From: Actinomycetota bacterium
GTDB taxonomy: Bacteria > Actinomycetota > UBA4738
Assembly: GCA_005885025.1 (NCBI GenBank)
Contig: VAYC01000058.1
Coordinates: 1 to 15,910, forward strand
Direction: 5' to 3'
DNA: 15,910 nt
Shown here: positions 1 to 7,710 of the stretch, in pieces
How positions within the stretch are numbered: position 1 is the stretch's first letter
Layout: each line of letters starts with the position of its first letter
Notes under the pieces: generated by a model
Database searches by the model: none
What the model was told of the DNA's origin: nothing
What the model saw: the letters and a program-made list of their open reading frames with translations, nothing else
Translations under genes and position numbers: made by a program

Positions 1-768
1 TTCTTGCCCGAGGGGGCCACGGTCACCGTTACGTCGTCGCCGCGCCGCGGTCTGGAACCTACGCTGCTCTTGTGCGAACGGCTGGCCGTCGGCGGCTTCC
101 GGGCCGTGCCACACCTGTCGGCCCGGTTGGTCCAGGGGCCGGGGCAACTCGCCGAGATCGTCGCCAGGCTGAAGGGCGCGGCGGTCACTGAGGTGTTCGT
201 AGTGGGAGGTGATTCCCCTACGCCGGCCGGCCCTTACGGATCGGCGGCCTCCCTCCTGGAGGCATTGAGGGAAGGCGGGCACCGGTTCGAGCGGGTCGGA
301 ATCGCGGGATACCCCGAGCGGCACCCGCTCGTCGACGATGCGACGTTGCTGCAGGCGCTCCGGGAGAAGGAGCCGTTTGCTTCCTACCTGGTCACCCAGA
401 TCTGCTTCGACGCCGCGGCTATCTTCATGTGGGTCCGCCGCGTTCGGGGCGGGGGATTCCGCCTCCCGATCTTCATCGGCATGCCGGGGGTCGTGAACCG
501 CGTCAAGCTCCTCGAGATGTCGCTCCGCGTCGGCGTGGGAGACTCGCTGCGCTACCTGAGGAAGCACGGCGGCCTGATAGCTCGGCTTGTGCGAAGGGGG
601 GGCTACCGGCCGGACTCGTTCCTGGCGAACCTCACTCCTCTGCTTGAGGAGGCGACGTCGGGCGTGGTGGGCTTGCACATCAACACGTTCAACGAGGTGG
701 AAAGCACGGAGCGGTGGAGGCAGGGCGCAATCGCCCGGCATGGGTACATGGAGCTTCCGGCTTCCTGA
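1..768 (+). CDS. metF: Methylenetetrahydrofolate reductase (MetF-like), 5'-truncated
   Basis: This flavoenzyme family interconverts 5,10-methylene-THF and 5-methyl-THF in the cytoplasm. The frame is open from base 1, so the gene begins upstream. The visible 255 codons lack roughly the first 40-50 residues, including the N-terminal strand that carries the family's catalytic Glu. Visible hallmarks, in order, are VPHLSAR, FVVGGD, GIAGYPE, a TQICFD segment and the PIFIGMPG strand of the TIM barrel. A TTG at base 4 could be read as a start, but it lies inside the conserved fold and is unlikely to be used. The stop codon overlaps the ribosome binding site of the demethylating dehydrogenase gene, so the two are almost certainly cotranscribed. 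Next to a catabolic N-demethylase the enzyme could run in either direction; supplying methyl groups for methionine and oxidising methyl-THF are both possible. The family is clear; the physiological direction is inferred. Confidence 0.86.
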   Translation, partial: FLPEGATVTVTSSPRRGLEPTLLLCERLAVGGFRAVPHLSARLVQGPGQLAEIVARLKGAAVTEVFVVGGDSPTPAGPYGSAASLLEALREGGHRFERVGIAGYPERHPLVDDATLLQALREKEPFASYLVTQICFDAAAIFMWVRRVRGGGFRLPIFIGMPGVVNRVKLLEMSLRVGVGDSLRYLRKHGGLIARLVRRGGYRPDSFLANLTPLLEEATSGVVGLHINTFNEVESTERWRQGAIARHGYMELPAS

Positions 769-773
769 GGAGG
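767..773 (+). promoter_or_regulatory. Shine-Dalgarno site overlapping the metF stop
   Basis: GAGGAGG begins inside the TGA of the upstream gene and ends 7 bases before the ATG at 781. It is the strongest SD in the window and fixes that start. The overlap implies translational coupling. Confidence 0.65.
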
Positions 774-780
774 ATTTCGG

Positions 781-3297
781 ATGGATCGAGCGCCCCGGCA
801 AGCGAGCGTCGTGGTGATCGGCGCGGGCATCCAGGGCAACAGCATGGCCTACCACCTGGCCAAGTCGGGGTGGAAGGATATCGTGCTCCTGGACAAGGGG
901 CCCCTCCCCAACCCCGGCGGCTCGACCGGTCACGCCGCGAACTTCCTCTTTCCCGTGGACCACTCCAAGGAGATGACGAAGTTCACCCAGGACACCATCC
1001 GGCAGTACAAGGAGCTGGGGGTCTTCACCGAAAGCGGGGGGATCGAGGTGGCCCGGACCCCCGAGCGCGTGGAGGAGCTCAAGCGGCGGCTCGCTTCGGC
1101 CAAGGCGTGGGGTGAGCCAGCCGAGCTGCTCACGCCCGCCGAGGTCAAGGAGCTGGTCCCCTTCATCAACGAAGACGTCGTCCTCGGGGCTTTCTACACG
1201 CCGGGCGTGGGGGTCGTGGACTCGTTACGAGCGGGGACGCTGATGCGAGAGGAGGGCCAGCGGCGAGGGGTGCTCATGGTGCTTGCCAACACCGAGGTGA
1301 CCGGGATCGACGTCGAGCGGGGGCGTATCCGCGGCGTCCAGACGTCCAAGGGCGACATCGCGGCCGAGGTGATCGTCGTGGCCTGCGGGGTGTGGAGCCC
1401 TCGGATCGCTCGGATGGCGGGGACCTCCATCCCACTCACCCCCGCCGTCCACCAGATGATCGACGTCGGCCCGGTCCCGATCCTCGCCGACACGGTCGGG
1501 GAGATCGGGTACCCGATCATCCGGGACGTGGACACCAACATGTACGAGCGCCAGCACGGGAGCGAGTTCGAGATCGGCTCCTACGCGCACCGGCCGATCC
1601 TCGTGGATCCGGACGACATCCCCGCGATCGAGGAATCGGCGCTCTCTCCGACGGAGCTGCCCTTCACGAAGGAAGACTTCGATCTTCAGATGGAACATGC
1701 CCTCGAGCTGTTCCCAGAGATCCTGGGGGACGAAACGGTCGGCATCAAATACGCCGTGAACGGCCTGCTGTCGCTTACGCCTGACGGTTTCCCGATCTTG
1801 GGTGAGAGCCCTCAGGTACGAGGCCTGTGGTCGGTGGCCGCGGTGTGGGTGAAGGAGGCGCCCGGGATCGGCCGGACGATCGTGGAGTGGATGACCGACG
1901 GGACCCCGGAGATCGACCCGCATTCCTCCGATATCGCGCGGTTCTACGACCACGCGCGAACGAAGACCCACATCCACGCCCGAGCATCGGAGGGCTACAA
2001 CAAGACCTACGGCATCGTCCACCCCGCCGAGCAATGGCTTTCGAACCGCGAGGTTCGAGTCAGCCCCTTCTTCGCCATGGAGCAAGAGCTCGGCGCAGCG
2101 TTCATCGAGACGGCGGGATGGGAACGGCCGAACTGGTACGAGTCGAACGGGTCGCTCCTCGACGAGTACGGGGACCGTGTGATGCCACGGGAGGCAGAGT
2201 GGGACGCGCGGTGGTGGTCCCCGATCATCAACGCCGAGCACCTTGCGCTGCGGGAACGGGTCGGCCTGATCGACCTGTCCGCTTTTGCCGTCTTCGACGT
2301 GACCGGGCCGGGAGCCCTCGATCTGGTCCAGAAGGTGGCCGTGGCCCAGATGGACGTGCCGGTCGGGAAGGTCGTCTACACGTCGTTCCTGAACGGGGCC
2401 GGCGGGGTCAAGGCCGACCTCACGATCATGCGGCTCGGTCCCAGCCACTTCCGCGTGGTGACGGGCGGAATCACAGGCCAGGCCGACCGGAAGTGGGTCG
2501 TCGACCACGGGCCGGATGACGGGTCGGTACAGGTCACCGACCACACGTCGGCCTGGTGCACGCTCGGAGTCTGGGGGCCGCGGGCCAGAGATCTGGTGCA
2601 GACCTTGACCCCCGAGGATGTCTCGAACGAGGGGTTCCCATTCGCAACATGCCGGTGGATCGACGTCGGGACGGTGCGAGTGATCGCCTCGCGAATCTCC
2701 TACGTCGGGGAGCTGGGGTGGGAGCTGCACTGCCCGATGGAGGAGGGCGCCAAGCTGTGGGACACATTGTGGGATGCGGGTCAACCGCTCGGAGTGCTGC
2801 CGGTCGGTCTCGGCGTCTACCTCACCACCGGGCGGCTGGAGAAGGGCTATCGCGCGCACGGCAACGAACTCGAGCTCGAGTACAACCTGGTCGAAGCCGG
2901 TATGGCGCGCCGCACGATCAAAGAGGATGACTTCATCGGGAAGAAGGCCTACTTGCAGCAGCGCGACGGGCCCACCGCCGCGCTGTTGTGCACGCTCATC
3001 GTCGACGACCACATGTCGTCGTCCGGAGTGAAGCGCTACATGCTGGGGCGCGAGCCCGTCTTGACGCCGGACGGCACCGCGCTCGAGGACCGAAAGGGCA
3101 GGCGATCGTACGTGACGAGCGCGGGCTCGGGCCCCTCCGTCGGGAAGCACGTCCTGCTCGCCTATCTGCCTCCCGAACAGGCCGAGCTCGGGAGAACCCT
3201 GGCGGTGGAGTACTTCGGGGATCGCTATCCAGTGACGGTCGCCGTAGTGGGGAGCACGCCCCTGTTCGATCCTGAGAACACCCGCGTGAAGAGCTGA
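781..3297 (+). CDS. Dimethylglycine/sarcosine dehydrogenase-like FAD-GcvT fusion protein
   Basis: This 838-residue protein has the full layout of the DMGDH family, which oxidises N-methyl groups of amines, passes electrons to ETF, and transfers the carbon to THF as 5,10-methylene-THF. Residues 10-38 form the FAD Rossmann start with GAGIQG at 14-19. GGSTGHA follows, and His51 matches the histidine that carries covalent FAD in dimethylglycine oxidase and dehydrogenase. The FAD-oxidoreductase domain runs to about 370, with a linker (FAO_M) domain to about 430. The GcvT domain runs from about 430 to the C-terminus: GGVKADL at 541-547 contains the Asp546 expected for folate chemistry, YVGELGWE lies at 641-648 and the LEKGYRAHGNEL segment at 686-697. 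The start is fixed by the SD at 767-773. Directly following etfB and etfA genes fit an ETF-linked dehydrogenase, not an oxidase. The substrate (dimethylglycine, sarcosine or another N-methyl compound) cannot be told from sequence alone. Confidence 0.9.
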   Translation: MDRAPRQASVVVIGAGIQGNSMAYHLAKSGWKDIVLLDKGPLPNPGGSTGHAANFLFPVDHSKEMTKFTQDTIRQYKELGVFTESGGIEVARTPERVEELKRRLASAKAWGEPAELLTPAEVKELVPFINEDVVLGAFYTPGVGVVDSLRAGTLMREEGQRRGVLMVLANTEVTGIDVERGRIRGVQTSKGDIAAEVIVVACGVWSPRIARMAGTSIPLTPAVHQMIDVGPVPILADTVGEIGYPIIRDVDTNMYERQHGSEFEIGSYAHRPILVDPDDIPAIEESALSPTELPFTKEDFDLQMEHALELFPEILGDETVGIKYAVNGLLSLTPDGFPILGESPQVRGLWSVAAVWVKEAPGIGRTIVEWMTDGTPEIDPHSSDIARFYDHARTKTHIHARASEGYNKTYGIVHPAEQWLSNREVRVSPFFAMEQELGAAFIETAGWERPNWYESNGSLLDEYGDRVMPREAEWDARWWSPIINAEHLALRERVGLIDLSAFAVFDVTGPGALDLVQKVAVAQMDVPVGKVVYTSFLNGAGGVKADLTIMRLGPSHFRVVTGGITGQADRKWVVDHGPDDGSVQVTDHTSAWCTLGVWGPRARDLVQTLTPEDVSNEGFPFATCRWIDVGTVRVIASRISYVGELGWELHCPMEEGAKLWDTLWDAGQPLGVLPVGLGVYLTTGRLEKGYRAHGNELELEYNLVEAGMARRTIKEDDFIGKKAYLQQRDGPTAALLCTLIVDDHMSSSGVKRYMLGREPVLTPDGTALEDRKGRRSYVTSAGSGPSVGKHVLLAYLPPEQAELGRTLAVEYFGDRYPVTVAVVGSTPLFDPENTRVKS

Positions 3298-3307
3298 GGC
3301 GGACCGG

Positions 3308-4078
3308 ATGAACATCCTCGTCTGCGTGAAGCGCGTCCCGGTCACGGGCGGAAGGATCTCGCTCACCGCGGACCAGCAGGAGATCGACACACGCTTCCTG
3401 GGCTTCACGGTGAGTCCGCACGAAGAATGCGCGGTCGAGGAAGCCGTCCGGCTGATCGAGGCCCACGAGGGATCGAGCGTGGTGCTGACGCTTGGCCCGG
3501 AGGCCGCCCTTGAGCAGCTCCGCGACGCCATGGCCATGGGCATCGACCGGGCCGTGCTCCTCGAGACGGATGGACGGGAGTGGGACCCAGGCGCCACGGC
3601 CGAGGCCATTGTGCAGGCCGTCCAGGCCCAGCGTGCTGCGGGCGGCGAGTTCGACCTCATCCTGCTGGGCAACGAGGCCGCCGACACCGGGGACTACCAG
3701 GTGGCGATCAGGGTGGCGCACGTCCTCGGCCTCCCCTGCGTCTCCGGCGTGAAGGGTCTCGAGATCCGGGACCGGACGGCGGTCGCCAAGCGCGAAGGCC
3801 CACGTGGCTGGGAGGTGTTCCAGGTTGGCTTGCCGGCCGTGATCACCGTCAAGGAGGGGATCAACCTGCCCCGATACCCATCGATCCCCGGGCGGCTGAA
3901 GGCGAAGAAGAAGCCAGTCGAGCGCGTCATGCCCGAGTGGCGGAGCGGGGGGCTTCAGAAGGTCCGCCTCAAACTCCCCAGGGAGCAGGGCAAAGAGGTG
4001 GAGGTCCTGGGGAAGGGGCCGGAGGCAGCACCCGAAGTCGTGAAGGTGCTCCGAGAGTTGGGGGTTATCCCCCCGTGA
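3308..4078 (+). CDS. etfB: Electron transfer flavoprotein beta subunit
   Basis: This is the smaller subunit of the soluble heterodimeric ETF, which takes electrons from flavin dehydrogenases and hands them to ETF:quinone oxidoreductase. The 256 residues are of normal family length. The protein opens with the typical MNILVCVKRVP strand. The AMP/FAD-loop signature appears as GNEAADTGDYQVA around 121-133, followed by LGLPCVS, and the VITVKEGINLPRYPS segment is also typical. An SD (GAGG at 3296-3299) overlaps the stop of the dehydrogenase gene, only 10 bases before this ATG. No FixC or FixX homologue is visible, so this looks like a house-keeping type ETF dedicated to the neighbouring demethylating enzyme, not an electron-bifurcating one. 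Its stop overlaps the etfA start. Confidence 0.94.
   Translation: MNILVCVKRVPVTGGRISLTADQQEIDTRFLGFTVSPHEECAVEEAVRLIEAHEGSSVVLTLGPEAALEQLRDAMAMGIDRAVLLETDGREWDPGATAEAIVQAVQAQRAAGGEFDLILLGNEAADTGDYQVAIRVAHVLGLPCVSGVKGLEIRDRTAVAKREGPRGWEVFQVGLPAVITVKEGINLPRYPSIPGRLKAKKKPVERVMPEWRSGGLQKVRLKLPREQGKEVEVLGKGPEAAPEVVKVLRELGVIPP
4060..4077 (+). promoter_or_regulatory. G5/C5 hairpin abutting the etfA start codon
   Basis: GGGGG (4060-4064), loop TTAT, then CCCCCC (4069-4074) directly precede the GTG start at 4075. The G-run is the only SD-like purine tract near this start and would be hidden in the stem. Ribosomes finishing etfB pass through the hairpin, so it could tie etfA translation to etfB translation. 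The fold is seen in the sequence; the function is inferred. Confidence 0.45.
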
Positions 4079-5046
4079 TCCTGGCATTCGTCGAGCACGA
4101 CGGCGGGCCGAGCGGACTGTCCCTCCAGGCGCTTACGTTCGGGCGAAGCCTGGCGATCGACATGGGGGAGGAGCTCGAAGCCGTGGTGATCGGCGAGAAG
4201 GCGCTGCCGATCGCCGAGGGGCTGGCGGCCTACGGGGTGTCCAGGGCGCATGTGGTCGAGCACGACGGCCTTGACGAGTATGCCCCGGAGGCCTGGGCGG
4301 AGAGCGTGGTCCAGCTCCTTTCGGCGGTGCGCCCGCAGGTCGTCATCGCTGCCGGGAGCGAGCGGGGCCACGAGGTGATGGCGCACGTGGCCGCGCGAAC
4401 CGAGCTGCCGCTGGCGGCCAACTGCACCGCAGCGGAGCCGGGCGAACCGTTCCGGGTCACCCGACAGCGGTGGGGAGGATCCCTCCTGGAGGAGGCCCAC
4501 GTCGTGGGCTCCGTGAAGCTGCTGACGATCGCCCCCCATGCGGTCCAGGCCGAGCCGTCCGCAGAAGTCGGGCACGTCTCCGTCACTCCGTTCATTCCAA
4601 CCCTCGCCGACAAGGACTTCCGCGTTCGAGTCATGGACCGAATGGAGAAGACAGGCGGCAAGGGGTCGTTGACCGAAGCCCGTGTCGTCGTGGGCGGTGG
4701 CCGCGGGGTGGGCAGCGCGGAGGGATTCTCGGCGCTCGAGGAGCTTGCGCGGCTGCTGGGCGGGGTCGTCGGGTGCTCGCGCGCCGTCACCAGCGCGGGG
4801 TGGCGTCCCCACTCGGACCAGATCGGGCAGACGGGGGTTCGGATCGCTCCCGACCTGTACATCGCGTGCGGGATCAGCGGGGCCACTCAGCACATCGTCG
4901 GGTGCAAGGGCGCAAAGCACATCTTGGTCATCAACACCGACACGGAGGCCCCGATCCTCGCTCGAGCCGACTACGCCGTGATCGGCGACGCGCGGCAGGT
5001 TATCCCGGCGTTGGTCGCGGAGATCAGGAAGGCGATCAAGCTGTGA
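4075..5046 (+). CDS. etfA: Electron transfer flavoprotein alpha subunit
   Basis: This 323-residue protein is the FAD-binding subunit of ETF, partner of the preceding beta subunit. The C-terminal FAD domain is unmistakable: GGRGVGS at 208-214, SRAVTSAGW near 235-243, QIGQTG at 249-254, CGISGATQH at 265-273 and INTDTEAPI near 286-294. The N-terminal domain begins VILAFVEHDGG at the GTG start, matching family N-termini. The start codon overlaps the etfB stop (GTGA at 4075-4078), so the subunits are translationally coupled, as suits a 1:1 complex. A longer upstream open frame exists but lies inside etfB and is not used. The stop in turn overlaps the fhs start in the same GTGA arrangement. The assignment is secure. 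Confidence 0.95.
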   Translation: MILAFVEHDGGPSGLSLQALTFGRSLAIDMGEELEAVVIGEKALPIAEGLAAYGVSRAHVVEHDGLDEYAPEAWAESVVQLLSAVRPQVVIAAGSERGHEVMAHVAARTELPLAANCTAAEPGEPFRVTRQRWGGSLLEEAHVVGSVKLLTIAPHAVQAEPSAEVGHVSVTPFIPTLADKDFRVRVMDRMEKTGGKGSLTEARVVVGGGRGVGSAEGFSALEELARLLGGVVGCSRAVTSAGWRPHSDQIGQTGVRIAPDLYIACGISGATQHIVGCKGAKHILVINTDTEAPILARADYAVIGDARQVIPALVAEIRKAIKL

Positions 5047-6719
5047 AGTCGAGTCTCCAGATCGCGCAGGAATCCACGCCCCGTCCGATCATCGAGATCG
5101 CCGCCGAGGCCGGCCTCGTCGAGGAGGAGGTCGAGCTGTATGGACGGTTCAAGGCCAAGGTCGGATCTCCGTCGATCCTCGCCCGTCTTCGCGACCGCCC
5201 TGACGGGCGGATCGTCGTCGTCACGGCCATCACCCCCACCAGAGCGGGCGAAGGGAAGACGACGACATCGGTCGGTCTCACCCAGGGGCTGGGACGCATT
5301 GGCCGGCGGGCGATCCTCTGCATGCGCGAGCCATCGACCGGGCCGGTGTTCGGGATCAAGGGTGGAGGCACGGGTGGTGGGTACGCTCAGGTGCTCCCCA
5401 TGGAGGACATCAACCTCCACTTCACGGGAGACTTCCACGCCATCGCGGCCGCGCACAACCTGCTGGCCGCGGCCCTGGACGCCTCCATCTACAACGACGA
5501 CCCGCTCGACATCGAACCGAGGACGATCTCCTGGCCGCGCTGCCTGGACGTGAACGACCGGTCCCTCCGGAACATCATCATCGGGTTGGGCGGCACGGCC
5601 CACGGGGTTCCTCGGGAGTCCGGGTTCGTCATCACCGCGGCCTCGGAGGTGATGGCGCTGGTCGGCCTGGCCAGAGACCTCGAGGACCTGCGGGAGCGGC
5701 TCGGTCGAATCGTGGTGGCCGAGACCAGGGGGCTTCGCCCGGTGACCGCCGAGGACCTCCATGTGGCGGGGGCGATGACCGTGCTCCTGAAGGATGCGCT
5801 CCGCCCCAACCTGGTCCAGACGCTCGAAGGGCAGCCGGTGCTCATCCACACCGGTCCATTTGGGAACATCGCCACCGCGAACAACTCGATCGTGGCCGAC
5901 CGGATCGGGCTGAAGCTGGCCGATTTCGTGATCACCGAAGCCGGGTTCGGCTCCGACCTGGGGTTGGAGAAGTTCTGTCACATCGTGTGCCGGTATGGAG
6001 ACCTTCGGCCATCGGCCGCCGTCCTCGTGGCCACGGTTCGGGCGATCAAGGCGCACGGCGGGGTGGCCGAAGGGCCGGGGCTGGCCACCCCGGACACGGA
6101 TGCCCTGAAGCGCGGGGCGGATAACCTGGCGGCTCACGTGGAGATCGTTCAAGCCTTCGGTATCCCATGTGTCGTCTCGATCAACCGTTTCTCGACCGAC
6201 ACCGAGCCGGAGGTGTCGCTGCTCCGGGAACTGGCCGTGGAGGTCGGGGCCGAACAAGTCGTGGTGAACGAAGGCTTCGAGAAAGGGGGCGCGGGGGCCG
6301 TCGAGCTGGCGGAGGCGGTGGTCGATGCCATTGGCAGACCGAATGGTTTCGCTCCGATCAATCGCCCGGGGTTGCCCATCAAGGAGCAGATCCAGCGGAT
6401 CGCCACGCTCTTGTACGGCGCCGACAGCGTCGAGCTCCTCCCCGAGGCCGAGCGGAAGTTGGCGATCCTGACGGATCGTGGGCTGGGTACGCTACCGGTG
6501 TGCATGGCCAAGACCCACATGTCCCTCTCGCACGACCCGGTGCAGAAGGGTCGACCGCGCGGCTTCCGCCTGCCCATCCGGAATGTCTTCGCTTGCGTGG
6601 GCGCCGGATTCGTTGTCGCGTTGTGCGGGGACATCATGCTGATGCCCGGACTTGGCCGGGAGCCCGCCTTCATGCGGGTGGACGTCGACGACCAAGGTCG
6701 GACGGTCGGTCTCTTCTAG
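5043..6719 (+). CDS. fhs: Formate-tetrahydrofolate ligase (formyl-THF synthetase)
   Basis: This enzyme catalyses formate + THF + ATP to 10-formyl-THF and is reversible, so it can also release formate and make ATP. The 558 residues match the usual family length. The P-loop TPTRAGEGKTTT lies at 64-75, followed by REPSTGPVFGIKGG (about 96-109), GGGYAQVLPMEDINLHFTGD and HNLLAAALD, all highly conserved. The GTG start overlaps the etfA stop (GTGA, 5043-5046). An SD, AGGAAGG at 5026-5032, lies 10 bases upstream inside etfA. No folD or fchA gene is visible to connect methylene-THF with formyl-THF, so that step must be encoded elsewhere or upstream of the window. In this operon the enzyme probably handles the oxidised end of the methyl carbon, but biosynthetic use of formate is equally possible. 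Confidence 0.96.
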   Translation: MKSSLQIAQESTPRPIIEIAAEAGLVEEEVELYGRFKAKVGSPSILARLRDRPDGRIVVVTAITPTRAGEGKTTTSVGLTQGLGRIGRRAILCMREPSTGPVFGIKGGGTGGGYAQVLPMEDINLHFTGDFHAIAAAHNLLAAALDASIYNDDPLDIEPRTISWPRCLDVNDRSLRNIIIGLGGTAHGVPRESGFVITAASEVMALVGLARDLEDLRERLGRIVVAETRGLRPVTAEDLHVAGAMTVLLKDALRPNLVQTLEGQPVLIHTGPFGNIATANNSIVADRIGLKLADFVITEAGFGSDLGLEKFCHIVCRYGDLRPSAAVLVATVRAIKAHGGVAEGPGLATPDTDALKRGADNLAAHVEIVQAFGIPCVVSINRFSTDTEPEVSLLRELAVEVGAEQVVVNEGFEKGGAGAVELAEAVVDAIGRPNGFAPINRPGLPIKEQIQRIATLLYGADSVELLPEAERKLAILTDRGLGTLPVCMAKTHMSLSHDPVQKGRPRGFRLPIRNVFACVGAGFVVALCGDIMLMPGLGREPAFMRVDVDDQGRTVGLF

Positions 6720-6737
6720 GGTCGGCTTGCTGAACCG

Positions 6738-7319
6738 ATGGCGGAGCGCAAGCCTCACGTCGTGCTGGTTCGCCACGGGGAAACCGAATGGAGCGCGGAC
6801 GGCCGGCACACGGGCCGGACCGACATTCCGCTCACGGATGAGGGTCGTCGCCAGGCGACGGCACTCGGGGGCTGCTTGAAAGAGTGGACGTTCGCCCTGG
6901 TACTCGCCAGTCCGCTGCAGCGAGCCACTGAGACCTGTCGGCTCGCAGGGCTGGGGGGTGCCATGCAGATTCGCGGTGACCTCCGGGAATGGGACTACGG
7001 CGAGTTCGAGGGCCGGACCACGGCCGACATCAGGACCGCACGCCCGGGGTGGACCGTGTGGACGGACGGCGTACCGGGAGGGGAAACCGCCCACCAGGTG
7101 GGCCGGCGGGCCGATCGAATGATCGCCGAGGCCCGAGCCGCAACTGGCGAAGTGGCGCTGTTCTCCCACGGGCACATCCTTCGGGTGCTGGCCGCGCGCT
7201 GGATCGATCTCGCTCCGGACCGTGGCCGAAGCCTCGCCCTGGAGACGGCGACGATCAGCGTGCTGGGCTACGAGCGAGAGACCTCCGTGATCACCCGGTG
7301 GAACGTCCCGTGCGGGTGA
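6738..7319 (+). CDS. Histidine phosphatase, Rv3214/Gpm2-like acid phosphatase branch
   Basis: This 193-residue protein belongs to the histidine phosphatase (phosphoglycerate mutase-like) superfamily, whose members work through a phospho-histidine. The RHGET signature lies at 12-16 with the nucleophile His13. GRHTGRTDIPLTDEG follows, a general acid candidate is Glu84 in LREWDYGEFEG, and the second catalytic histidine is His144 in SHGHILR. The GRHTGRT and EWDYG...EG...PGW.VW blocks recall mycobacterial Rv3214, described as an acid phosphatase and not a true mutase; this comparison is from memory. The gene starts 18 bases after fhs on the same strand with no clear SD, so it may be read through from the C1 operon. 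No functional link to that operon is evident. The substrate is unknown. Confidence 0.85.
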   Translation: MAERKPHVVLVRHGETEWSADGRHTGRTDIPLTDEGRRQATALGGCLKEWTFALVLASPLQRATETCRLAGLGGAMQIRGDLREWDYGEFEGRTTADIRTARPGWTVWTDGVPGGETAHQVGRRADRMIAEARAATGEVALFSHGHILRVLAARWIDLAPDRGRSLALETATISVLGYERETSVITRWNVPCG

Positions 7320-7386
7320 GCAGGCCCGATCGATTAGAGTGTCGGAAGATCACACAGGGGCATGATTCGCCGCGCCCAGGGAACAA

Positions 7387-7422
7387 TCCCCCTGAAAGGG
7401 GGGAATTGCTATGGCGCTAGCA
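7387..7422 (+). promoter_or_regulatory. Two small hairpins over the SD and start codon of the zinc-ribbon gene
   Basis: TCCCCC (7387-7392), loop TGAAAG and GGGGGA (7399-7404) form a 6-bp stem that holds the purine-rich SD region. Next to it TGCTA (7407-7411) and TAGCA (7418-7422) can pair around the start codon at 7411. Together they could limit translation initiation. There is no T-run after the GC stem, so it is not a normal terminator. A TANNNT box (TAGAGT, 7335-7340) lies upstream without a recognisable -35. Confidence 0.35.
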
Positions 7423-7623
7423 CGCGAAGAGCTTTCAGATCCGCTGCTCTACCAGCGCTATCTTCGGGCGCTCCGGCAGTACAAAGACCCACAAGAGGAG
7501 CAGCTCGAGCCCTCGCCGGGCCACGTGATCCGTTTCTGTCACAACTGCGGTCAGCGAGCGATGTTCCGGCTCGACCCCGAGGGCATCTGGTACGAGTGCC
7601 TGCACTGCAAGCACCTCGACTAG
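7411..7623 (+). CDS. Small zinc-ribbon protein of unknown function
   Basis: This 70-residue protein has two CxxC knuckles, Cys43/Cys46 (CHNCG) and Cys63/Cys66 (CLHC), separated by 16 residues, as expected for a single zinc ribbon. The N-terminal 40 residues are charged and probably helical (ARE, LLYQRYLRALRQYKD). No signal peptide or membrane segment is seen. The protein could bind a nucleic acid or a larger partner, but nothing in the sequence decides this. The start is an ATG preceded by a G-rich SD that lies within a hairpin. It is separated by 91 bases from the phosphatase gene and 87 bases from the acyltransferase gene, so it may be its own transcription unit. The codon use is ordinary for the window and the cysteine pattern is intact, so I regard it as a real gene. 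Confidence 0.75.
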   Translation: MALAREELSDPLLYQRYLRALRQYKDPQEEQLEPSPGHVIRFCHNCGQRAMFRLDPEGIWYECLHCKHLD

Positions 7624-7710
7624 AGGTCGGCCTCGCCGGAGACCTGCGCTTCACGGGTGTAGCCTGACTGTCCTTCAGTCTGCACCCGAACCCGCCGAAG
7701 GACCGTGCTG

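Noticed and set aside
1225..3687. An 820-codon open frame on the minus strand
   Set aside because: It lies opposite the dehydrogenase and etfB genes, its translation is low-complexity (rich in Arg, Pro, Asp, His, Val, Gly) with no motif, and it is a GC-bias shadow of strongly conserved genes.
2996..4087. A 363-codon minus-strand open frame
   Set aside because: It is antisense to etfB and the end of the dehydrogenase gene, with no recognisable domain.
3308..5046. An electron-bifurcating FixAB-type ETF
   Set aside because: No FixC or FixX gene is adjacent, and the context is a single ETF-linked dehydrogenase.
4971..6257. A 428-codon minus-strand open frame
   Set aside because: It is antisense to fhs, which is highly conserved along its whole length, so this frame is a shadow.
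1..6719. A Wood-Ljungdahl (acetogenic) cluster, suggested by metF plus fhs
   Set aside because: No CO dehydrogenase/acetyl-CoA synthase, corrinoid protein or methyltransferase is seen, and the partner genes point to N-demethylation.
7666..7680. A terminator hairpin before the WS/DGAT gene (GACTG/CAGTC)
   Set aside because: The stem is only 5 bp and no T-run follows, so it is expected by chance.
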